Source: an uncultured Clostridia bacterium
GTDB lineage: Bacteria > Bacillota > Clostridia > Oscillospirales > Acutalibacteraceae
Reading direction: 5' to 3'
Assembly: GCA_947623215.1 (NCBI GenBank)
Contig: CANQGN010000046.1
Location: 1-9,780, forward strand
Length of the DNA stretch: 9,780 bases
Shown here: piece after piece, positions 1 to 5,011 of the stretch
How the letters are laid out: each line of letters begins with the position of its first letter
Position numbering within the stretch: position 1 is the first letter of the stretch
Made by a program: the position numbers and the translations under genes
Notes under the pieces: generated by a model
Databases searched by the model: none
Told to the model about the DNA's origin: nothing
Seen by the model: the letters and a program-made list of their open reading frames with translations, nothing else

Positions 1-508
1 CGTGCTGCCGACCCTCACCCCCGCCGCGCTGGCAGCCGCCGCCCCCAGGCTTGCCGCCTTACCGGCGGAACCTGCGCTGCGGCTGGCGGCGCTTTACTAC
101 GGCCAGCCTACCGACGGGTTATATACCCTGCGCCTGCCGGGCGACGTGCTGCGCACGGCCATACGGCTGGCCCGGCCCGCCCCCGCCCCGGCAACGCTGG
201 CAGAAGCCCGGCGGCTGGTAGGGCACGAGGGGGCGGCGGGGGCGAAACGCCGCCTCTGCCTGCTTGCCGCCTTGGGCGAAGAGGTAGCCCAAGCCCAACA
301 GTGGCTGGCGCTAATAGAGCGAGAGGGGCTTTGCTGCCGCCGGGAAGAACTGGCGATAAACGGCCGCACCCTCGCCGCCGCCCTGCCGGGGCTGCGCGGC
401 CCGGCGGTGGGGCGGCTGCTCGCCGCGCTGCTGGAGGAAGTAATAGAAGACCGGGTAGAAAACACGCAGCAGGCCCTGCTTTCCGCCGCTCGGCGGTTGC
501 AGCCTTAA
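1..508 (+). CDS. cca: Probable CCA tRNA nucleotidyltransferase, C-terminal part (cut by left edge)
   Basis: The reading frame is open to the left edge and ends at TAA 506-508, so only about 168 C-terminal residues are visible and the true start lies outside. The enzyme adds or repairs the 3' CCA end of tRNAs in the cytoplasm. The catalytic head domain is not visible. The call rests on the tail: near residues 112-160 the pattern EELAINGRTL, then GLRGPAVGRLLAALLEEVIED, then N-T-QQALL, matches the family's conserved C-terminal pattern (D/E-LAINGxDL, GxxGPxxGxxLxxLLExV, N-xx-xxLL). The rest is Ala/Leu/Arg-rich helix, as expected for the neck and tail domains. The gene converges on the leftward membrane-protein gene and ends just before a shared terminator. 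The GTG at position 2 is only an in-frame codon, not a supported start. Another protein of the poly(A) polymerase/CCA family cannot be excluded. Confidence 0.72.
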   Translation, partial: VLPTLTPAALAAAAPRLAALPAEPALRLAALYYGQPTDGLYTLRLPGDVLRTAIRLARPAPAPATLAEARRLVGHEGAAGAKRRLCLLAALGEEVAQAQQWLALIEREGLCCRREELAINGRTLAAALPGLRGPAVGRLLAALLEEVIEDRVENTQQALLSAARRLQP

Positions 509-540
509 CCCCCTTTTCTTTTCCCGTTACAATAGCGAAA

Positions 541-571
541 AACGCCCCCGAACGACTCGTTCGGGGGCGTT
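541..571. terminator. Bidirectional rho-independent terminator between convergent genes
   Basis: Arms 541-554 (AACGCCCCCGAACG) and 558-571 (CGTTCGGGGGCGTT) are perfectly complementary over 14 bases around a 3-base loop. A run of A's (538-542) precedes the hairpin and a run of T's (570-573) follows it, so it can act on both strands. It lies 32 bases after the cca stop and 18 bases after the stop of the leftward membrane-protein gene. It therefore probably ends both transcripts. Confidence 0.92.
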
Positions 572-589
572 TTGCAGGTTGAAAAGGGT

Positions 590-1372
590 TTAGTGGCGGC
601 CGCCGTCGCTTTTTTGTTTGCGGGGGCGGGCGGCTTTTTGGGCTTTTGCCGCCGCGGGTTGCCGGTCGGCCTCTTCAACCGGGCGCTTTGCCGCTTTGCG
701 GTACCACTCCGGGTGGAGCTTCTTGGACCGGGCGACCCGGCGGTTAAAGACGATAAAGCAAACGACAACGCCAAGGGAGAGCAGGCAAAAAACGGCAAGG
801 CCGATTTTGGCATAGCGGGCGTAGCGGCGGGCGGTGGTCGCCGGGGGGGTGAGCGCGGTGGAGGCGGTGGAAGAAGCGTCATCGCCCGGCGCGGCGTCAG
901 AAGACAGCCCGGCGTAAGACCCGGTGTAAACGTAGCTGTCGGTCGGGGTGTAGGGGTTGGCTTCGGTGTAATTGTCCGGCGCGCCGCCTTCGCTTACCGT
1001 TTCTACCACCAGCGACTCGGGCTCCGACGATTCCACCGGCCGACTCTCCGGCTGGCTTTCGGGTTCAGAGGGGGGCAGGCGCGAGGAGCTAGACGAAACG
1101 GGCGGGGCGGAAGAGACCGGTTCGCTGCTGACAACCGACGGCGCCTCAGATGACAGAACAGATTCCGTATTGGTAGAAGAGGCGGGGGGTTCGGAAGAGA
1201 CGGGGTCTTCTGACGAACCGTCAGACGGGCCCGCTTCTTCTGACGAGGCGGGGGGAGAGTCGGGCGAGGAGGGAGTAAGCGCGAGAATGTGCACCGTAAA
1301 GCTGCTGCAAAACAGCGCAAAGCTGAGTAAAAACGCGAGAAGGATTCTTCGTTTAACCACGGGCGGCTTCAT
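590..1372 (-). CDS. Ser/Pro/Glu-rich membrane-anchored surface protein of unknown function
   Basis: I do not recognise a family for this 260-residue protein. In order it shows: a basic N-terminus (K2, K7-R9) and a hydrophobic segment about 10-31, usable as a signal peptide or first membrane helix; a low-complexity stalk about 33-120 rich in Ser, Pro and Glu with degenerate SSE-P/A-P units; a Tyr-rich patch about 135-153; a Thr/Ala stretch; a clear membrane helix about 190-210 with C195 and C205; and a strongly basic tail 211-260. By the positive-inside rule, the acidic stalk should be outside and the basic tail in the cytoplasm. The ATG at 1370-1372 follows AAGGA (1381-1385 on the complement) at 8 bases. 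It starts 19 bases after the proS stop, so it is probably cotranscribed with proS. Its role is unknown; a surface stalk or wall-spanning protein is a guess from composition. Confidence 0.72.
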   Translation of the reverse strand: MKPPVVKRRILLAFLLSFALFCSSFTVHILALTPSSPDSPPASSEEAGPSDGSSEDPVSSEPPASSTNTESVLSSEAPSVVSSEPVSSAPPVSSSSSRLPPSEPESQPESRPVESSEPESLVVETVSEGGAPDNYTEANPYTPTDSYVYTGSYAGLSSDAAPGDDASSTASTALTPPATTARRYARYAKIGLAVFCLLSLGVVVCFIVFNRRVARSKKLHPEWYRKAAKRPVEEADRQPAAAKAQKAARPRKQKSDGGRH

Positions 1373-1391
1373 ACTACACGTCCTTTATTTT

Positions 1392-2828
1392 TTAATATTG
1401 TTTACCCCAGTATACCAAAGCCTTGGCCGGTTTGCCGCAGCACACGCACACGTCGCTAATCTGCTGCTGCTCAAAGGGCATACAGCGCGAGGTAAGCCCG
1501 GCCTGTTCTTTTATGGCTTCTTCGCACTGCCGGTCGCCGCACCACATGGCCCGTACCAGCCCCGGCTTGTGCTCGGCGGTGTGGCAGAGGTCTTCCATAG
1601 TGGTTACGTCGTAGGTCATGGCCTGCCGGCGGGCAAGGGCTTTTTCGTACAGCCCGTCGTGCACGGCGGCCAGCAGCTGCGGCACGGCCTTTACCACTTC
1701 ATCTAATGAAAGGGTGAGCTTTTCGCCGTTGTCGCGCCGCACGACTACGCAGCGGTTTTGCTCCAAATCGCGGGGGCCAAGCTCCAGCCGCAGGGGTACG
1801 CCCTTCATTTCATACTCGGCAAACTTCCACCCGGGCGACTGCTTGCTGTCGTCTATCTTTACCCGGCAAACGCCGCTTAAAGTTTCGGCCAGCTCGGCCG
1901 CTTTTTCGGCGACGCCCGGCTTGTGGGCGGCCACGGGCACCACCACCAGCTGCACCGGCGCCACGGCGGGGGGCAGCACCAGGCCGCTGTCGTCGCCATG
2001 GGTCATAATAATGGCGCCGATAATACGGGTAGAAAGCCCCCAGGAGGTCTGGTGGGGGTATTGCAGCTGATTGTTACGGTCTACAAACTGAATGCCGAAG
2101 GCCTTGGCAAAGCCGTCGCCAAAATAGTGGCTGGTGCCGCTTTGCAGGGCCTTGCCGTCGTGCATCATGGCTTCAATGGTATAAGTAGCCTCCGCCCCGG
2201 CAAATTTTTCTTTGTCGGTTTTGCGGCCCTTTACCACCGGTATGGCCAGCGACTCTTTGCAAAAGTCGGCGTAAACGTTCAGCATCCGCTCGGTTTCTTC
2301 CAGCGCTTCTTCGGCCGTTTCGTGCATGGTGTGGCCCTCTTGCCACAAAAACTCCGTCGTGCGCAAAAACGGGCGGGTGGTTTTCTCCCACCGCACGACC
2401 GAGCACCACTGGTTGTAGAGTTTGGGCAGGTCGCGGTAAGAGTGAATCACGTGGGCGTAGTGCTCGCAAAAAAGGGTTTCAGAGGTGGGGCGCACGCACA
2501 GCCGTTCGCTCAGCTTTTCGTCGCCGCCGTGGGTTACCCAGGCTACCTCCGGCGCAAAGCCCTCCACATGGTCCTTTTCCTTTTGCAGCAGGCTTTCGGG
2601 AATAAAGAGGGGCATCATCACGTTCTCGTGCCCCAGCGCCTTAAAGCGGGCGTCTAAATCTTTTTGAATATTCTCCCAAATGGCGTAGCCGTAGGGGCGC
2701 AAAATCATGCAGCCTTTGGAGCTGGCGTAGTCTACCAGCTCGGCCTTTTTTACCACGTCGGTATACCATTTGGCAAAATCTACCTCCATAGAGGTGATTT
2801 CTTCTACCAGTTTTTTTTGTTCAGACAT
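1392..2828 (-). CDS. proS: Prolyl-tRNA synthetase, archaeal/eukaryotic-like type with C-terminal zinc domain
   Basis: This class II synthetase joins proline to tRNA-Pro using ATP in the cytoplasm. From the ATG at 2826-2828 it is 478 residues, the usual length of the archaeal-type family, and lacks the large editing insertion of standard bacterial ProRS. Visible features are RPTSET (113-118), motif 2 FLRTTEFLWQEGH (154-166), motif 3 in GLSTRIIGAIIMTHGD (264-279), an anticodon-binding domain about 290-395, and a C-terminal zinc domain with C430, C435, C461 and C464. It ends in WGKQY; the terminal Tyr is a conserved mark of this type. The start was chosen because AGGTGG lies 7 bases upstream and MSEQKK begins the family-like sequence; the frame runs 28 codons further, but through the promoter and leader. 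It has its own promoter (2891-2919) and is followed after 19 bases by the membrane-protein gene. Confidence 0.97.
   Translation of the reverse strand: MSEQKKLVEEITSMEVDFAKWYTDVVKKAELVDYASSKGCMILRPYGYAIWENIQKDLDARFKALGHENVMMPLFIPESLLQKEKDHVEGFAPEVAWVTHGGDEKLSERLCVRPTSETLFCEHYAHVIHSYRDLPKLYNQWCSVVRWEKTTRPFLRTTEFLWQEGHTMHETAEEALEETERMLNVYADFCKESLAIPVVKGRKTDKEKFAGAEATYTIEAMMHDGKALQSGTSHYFGDGFAKAFGIQFVDRNNQLQYPHQTSWGLSTRIIGAIIMTHGDDSGLVLPPAVAPVQLVVVPVAAHKPGVAEKAAELAETLSGVCRVKIDDSKQSPGWKFAEYEMKGVPLRLELGPRDLEQNRCVVVRRDNGEKLTLSLDEVVKAVPQLLAAVHDGLYEKALARRQAMTYDVTTMEDLCHTAEHKPGLVRAMWCGDRQCEEAIKEQAGLTSRCMPFEQQQISDVCVCCGKPAKALVYWGKQY
1409..1414 (-). promoter_or_regulatory. Possible extended -10 promoter for the membrane-protein gene
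   Basis: On the minus strand the last codons of proS contain TGG followed by TATACT (1414-1409), which fits an extended -10 element (TGnTATAAT). No good -35 box is seen 17 bases upstream (CGGCAA there). The same bases encode the conserved C-terminal Val-Tyr-Trp region of ProS, so the match may be chance. Confidence 0.22.
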
Positions 2829-2846
2829 TGCATAACCACCTGTTGG

Positions 2847-2874
2847 GGTTTGCCCGCTAAATATAAGGCAAACC
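2847..2874 (-). promoter_or_regulatory. Hairpin in the proS 5' leader
   Basis: GGTTTGCC (2874-2867 on the minus strand) and GGCAAACC (2854-2847) can form a perfect 8-bp stem with a 12-base AT-rich loop. It lies between the predicted proS transcription start (about 2884) and the Shine-Dalgarno AGGTGG. It has no T-run and is too short for a T-box, so it is not a terminator. It could be an RNA stability or translation element, or a DNA operator dyad. Confidence 0.45.
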
Positions 2875-2890
2875 GAAATCACACGAAAAC

Positions 2891-2919
2891 AGTATACGGC
2901 AAACGACGACAATTTTCAA
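2891..2919 (-). promoter_or_regulatory. Sigma-70-type promoter for proS
   Basis: On the minus strand, -35 TTGAAA (2919-2914) is separated by exactly 17 bases from -10 TATACT (2896-2891). Transcription should begin near 2884, giving a leader of about 56 bases before the proS ATG. It lies just after the end of the phosphatase gene. With no terminator seen in between, proS may also receive read-through from asnA. Confidence 0.78.
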
Positions 2920-2944
2920 CTGTTTTTTGGTAAGCGAGCGTATC

Positions 2945-3685
2945 TTAGGGGGTATCGGTCGAGTCGGTGCCGGTAAAAACCTCTTGAAACATCGCCATGC
3001 GAGAGGGCTGCCGACCGGCGGCGTAAAGGTGCGAAGTATCACCCATTTGAAAACAGCGGAAAGAAACAAGACCCGGCGTGCGTTCCTCCGTTACCAGCGT
3101 GGTAACGGAGCTTGGGGGCAGGCAGCAGCCGTGCCACAGCAAAAAGGGCGACAGCCCGGTTAGGTGCCCCACCAGCGTAAGAAGCAGCGCCATGTGGGCG
3201 AACACCACCAGCTGCCCCTCGCGGTTATGCGCGCACCGGTAAAGCCCGCCCTGCCGGGCGTAGCCGTGGCGGGCGAGCAGCTCGTCCAGCCCGGTTGTCG
3301 TTTCACGGTAGATGGCTTCTACCGACACGGTGCCGGAGTTCATGAGCGGGGTGCGGTACCAGTCGTCTTTTAAATAATAAGCCGGGTCGTTTTGCCACCA
3401 GGCGGGCTTTAAGTCCCACGGTATGCGAAGCCGCCCGGTCTCCGGGTCGGTAATATTGCCCCGAAACTCCGCCAGCCATGGCAAAACGGTAAGCGGGCGG
3501 CCCAGCCGCTCCATCGTAGGGGCGGCGGTGGCTTTGGCCCGCCCAAGGGGGGAGCAGTAGTAGCCCTCTGCCGGGGGCAGGGCGGAAAGGCGCTCGGCCA
3601 GCAGCGCCGCCTCGATTTTACCCCGTTCGGTCAGCCCGTCGCAGGCGTAGTCGGGTTCGGCATGGCGAATGAGCAGCAGCTTCAT
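2945..3685 (-). CDS. Histidine phosphatase (phosphoglycerate-mutase-like) family protein
   Basis: A 246-residue cytoplasmic protein of the histidine phosphatase superfamily, which removes or transfers phosphate through a phospho-histidine. The signature is at the N-terminus: LLIRHAEP with R7 and nucleophile H8. It is followed by LTERG (18-22), CSPLGRAKATA (44-54, with S45 and R49 in the usual phosphate-pocket places), an acidic EFRGN (73-77), and a second histidine H164 in VFAHMA. The substrate cannot be read from sequence. The usual SHGG-like second-histidine motif is changed to AHMA, and the C-terminal 60 residues look family-specific. The ATG at 3683-3685 is 10 bases after the asnA stop, with no good Shine-Dalgarno, which suggests translational coupling to asnA. 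A role in small-metabolite phosphate turnover is the most that can be said. Confidence 0.87.
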   Translation of the reverse strand: MKLLLIRHAEPDYACDGLTERGKIEAALLAERLSALPPAEGYYCSPLGRAKATAAPTMERLGRPLTVLPWLAEFRGNITDPETGRLRIPWDLKPAWWQNDPAYYLKDDWYRTPLMNSGTVSVEAIYRETTTGLDELLARHGYARQGGLYRCAHNREGQLVVFAHMALLLTLVGHLTGLSPFLLWHGCCLPPSSVTTLVTEERTPGLVSFRCFQMGDTSHLYAAGRQPSRMAMFQEVFTGTDSTDTP

Positions 3686-3695
3686 GCGCGGCGGT

Positions 3696-4700
3696 TTACA
3701 GCAGGTGAATGCCGGCGGCGCGGCAGTCGGCTACCATTTCGGCCGGCCACTGCGAGACCTGCACCTCGCCAATGTGGGCTTTTTTAAGCAAATACATGCA
3801 CAGCCGCGACTGGCCGACCCCGCCGCCGATGGTGTAGGGCAGCTCTCCCTTTAAAACGGCCTGTTGAAAAGGCAGCGCCGCCCGCTCGGGCACCCCCCGC
3901 TCCGCCAGCTGGCGGGGCAGAGAGGCTTCGTCTACCCGAATGCCCATGGAAGAAAGCTCAAAGGCAATACCCAGCAGGTCGTACCATACCAGAATATCGC
4001 CGTTGAGCGACCAGTCGTCATAGTCCGGCGCGCGGCCGTCGTGAATGGCGCCGGAGCGCAGCTTGCCGCCGATCTGCGACACAAACACCGCGCCGTATTG
4101 CCGGCAGGCGGCGTTCTCCCGCTCGCGGGGGGTTAAGTTGGGGTATTCGTCCTCTAACTCTTGAGACGAGACAAAGTGAATGCGTTGGGGCAGCACGGGG
4201 GGCAGGGCGGGATAAAGTTCGTGCAGCCGCCGCTCGGTTAGCAGCAGGGCGTCGTAAATATCCTCTACCGTTTGGCGGAGGGTTTGCTCGGTGCGGTCTT
4301 CTTTGGCAATAATTTTCTCCCAGTCCCACTGGTCTACGTAAATGGAGTGCAAATTGTCGGTGATTTCGTCCCGCCGAATGGCGTTCATGTCGGTATACAG
4401 TCCCTCGCCCAGCGAAAAGCCGTATTGCTTTAGGGCGTAGCGCTTCCACTTGGCGAGCGAGTGCACCACCTCTACCACTTCGCCGGTTTCTTTTATGTCA
4501 AACGAAACCGGGCGCTCTACGTCGTTTAAGCGGTCGTTCAAGCCGGAAGCGGGGTGCACAAACAGCGGGGCCGAAACGCGCGTTAAGCGCAGCTTTTCGG
4601 CCAGCGCGGTTTGAAAGAGCTCGCGCAGCTCCCGTATGGCCAGCTGGGTGGCGTGCACGTCCAGCAGGGGGCGGTAATGGTCGGGGTAAATAAGCGGCAT
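3696..4700 (-). CDS. asnA: Aspartate-ammonia ligase (asparagine synthetase A)
   Basis: Makes asparagine from aspartate, ammonia and ATP (giving AMP and PPi) in the cytoplasm; the fold is related to class II aminoacyl-tRNA synthetases. The protein is 334 residues against about 330 for the family. Conserved stretches are LTRVSAPLFV (39-48), NDRLNDVERPVSFD (55-68), HSLAKWKR (80-87), NAIRRDE (106-112), HSIYVDQWDWEK (118-129), GKLRSGAIHDGRAPDYDDW (212-230), LNGDILVW (232-239) and the motif-3 equivalent GGGVGQSRL (292-300). The ATG at 4698-4700 was chosen because GGAGG (4713-4709) sits 8 bases upstream. An in-frame TTG seven codons earlier (4721) has no comparable site. It is first in the leftward block, has its own promoter (4740-4768), and is followed after 10 bases by the histidine phosphatase gene. 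Confidence 0.97.
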   Translation of the reverse strand: MPLIYPDHYRPLLDVHATQLAIRELRELFQTALAEKLRLTRVSAPLFVHPASGLNDRLNDVERPVSFDIKETGEVVEVVHSLAKWKRYALKQYGFSLGEGLYTDMNAIRRDEITDNLHSIYVDQWDWEKIIAKEDRTEQTLRQTVEDIYDALLLTERRLHELYPALPPVLPQRIHFVSSQELEDEYPNLTPRERENAACRQYGAVFVSQIGGKLRSGAIHDGRAPDYDDWSLNGDILVWYDLLGIAFELSSMGIRVDEASLPRQLAERGVPERAALPFQQAVLKGELPYTIGGGVGQSRLCMYLLKKAHIGEVQVSQWPAEMVADCRAAGIHLL

Positions 4701-4708
4701 AGCAAAGG

Positions 4709-4713
4709 CCTCC
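4709..4713 (-). promoter_or_regulatory. asnA ribosome binding site that fixes the start
   Basis: GGAGG on the minus strand lies 8 bases before the ATG at 4700. It would lie inside the coding region if the upstream in-frame TTG (4721) were used, so it favours the shorter 334-residue protein. Confidence 0.8.
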
Positions 4714-4739
4714 GTTTGCAAAAAAATATTTACCCGCTT

Positions 4740-4768
4740 ATTTTACCACATGGGGGGCAAAAAGTCAA
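4740..4768 (-). promoter_or_regulatory. Sigma-70-type promoter for asnA
   Basis: On the minus strand, -35 TTGACT (4768-4763) is followed after exactly 17 bases by -10 TAAAAT (4745-4740). Transcription should start near 4733, leaving a short leader of about 33 bases with the GGAGG site. The -35 box is separated by only 5 bases from the GC-rich dyad at 4774-4800. Confidence 0.82.
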
Positions 4769-4773
4769 TTGCA

Positions 4774-4805
4774 CCCGCCCCCGGCGGGGGAGGGGGCGGG
4801 CCGGG
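4774..4805. repeat. GC-rich inverted repeat and G-quadruplex-type G-runs between divergent promoters
   Basis: CCCGCCCCC (4774-4782) and GGGGGCGGG (4792-4800) form a perfect 9-base inverted repeat with a 9-base spacer. On the plus strand the four G-runs at 4786-4790, 4792-4796, 4798-4800 and 4803-4805 are split by 1, 1 and 2 bases, which fits the standard G-quadruplex pattern. It is upstream of both the asnA and gltX promoters, so it should act as DNA rather than leader RNA. It has no T-run. Confidence 0.6.
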
Positions 4806-4847
4806 CGAAAGAATTTTCTGTTTTTACAATCCTGCAAGCCAAAGAAA

Positions 4848-4872
4848 GCGGAAAAAATTTGCTTTTTTTCGC
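4848..4872. repeat. A/T-tract inverted repeat upstream of the gltX promoter
   Basis: 4848-4857 (GCGGAAAAAA) can pair with 4863-4872 (TTTTTTTCGC) over 10 positions, one of them a G-T wobble, around a 5-base loop. It ends 8 bases before the gltX -35 box. A/T tracts in this place often act as an UP element for RNA polymerase or as a regulator site; which applies here cannot be told. Confidence 0.4.
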
Positions 4873-4880
4873 AATTTTGC

Positions 4881-4909
4881 TTGCAATCTACCGTGGTTTC
4901 TGTCATAAT
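4881..4909 (+). promoter_or_regulatory. Sigma-70-type promoter for the gltX-glnS-oad block
   Basis: -35 TTGCAA (4881-4886) and -10 CATAAT (4904-4909) are 17 bases apart, with A/T tracts just upstream. Transcription should begin near 4916, giving a leader of about 95 bases before the gltX ATG. This is the only good promoter seen for the rightward block; none was found in the 42-base gap before oadG. Confidence 0.75.
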
Positions 4910-4928
4910 ACAAAGAGATAGTAACAAT

Positions 4929-4986
4929 GGGGCAGTCGGCGGTTTATGCTGCCGGGCGCGTAGCCCCGCTGCCGACGGTTTTTTTT
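4929..4986 (+). terminator. Terminator-like hairpin with T8 in the gltX leader (candidate attenuator)
   Basis: GTCGGCGG (4935-4942) can pair with CTGCCGAC (4969-4976), 8 pairs with one G-T wobble, enclosing a small GGGC/GCCC hairpin (4954-4957 with 4963-4966). Two G's and eight T's (4979-4986) follow. GGCAG (4931-4935) can instead pair with CTGCC at 4949-4953, and GGGGC (4929-4933) with GCCCC at 4963-4967, so competing folds exist. The T-run ends 14 bases before the gltX Shine-Dalgarno. A terminator between a promoter and its gene suggests attenuation. The leader is too short for a T-box and shows no Glu- or Gln-rich leader peptide. It could instead end a separate small RNA. Confidence 0.6.
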
Positions 4987-5011
4987 GAGAGATACAGAAA
5001 AGGAGACCCCT

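Noticed and set aside
505..882. Leftward open frame overlapping the terminator and the membrane-protein gene
   Set aside because: It is Pro/Ala/Lys-rich, reads through the terminator hairpin and lies in another frame of a better-supported gene.
1186..1260. Tandem DNA repeats (TCTTCTGACGA-like) in the membrane-protein gene
   Set aside because: The copies are few and imperfect and follow from Ser/Glu/Pro codon reuse in the stalk; no regular period was seen.
1923..2657. Long open frame on the strand opposite proS
   Set aside because: It is a shadow caused by high GC and codon bias; it has no ribosome site or recognisable domain and lies fully inside proS.
2829..2912. N-terminal extension of ProS by 28 residues
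   Set aside because: It would translate the leader and the -10 promoter region. The ATG at 2828 has a strong Shine-Dalgarno and gives the usual family length.
4701..5011. T-box riboswitch before gltX or asnA
   Set aside because: The conserved T-box core (AGGGTGG-ACCGCG type) is not seen, and the leaders from the predicted starts (about 33 and 95 bases) are too short.
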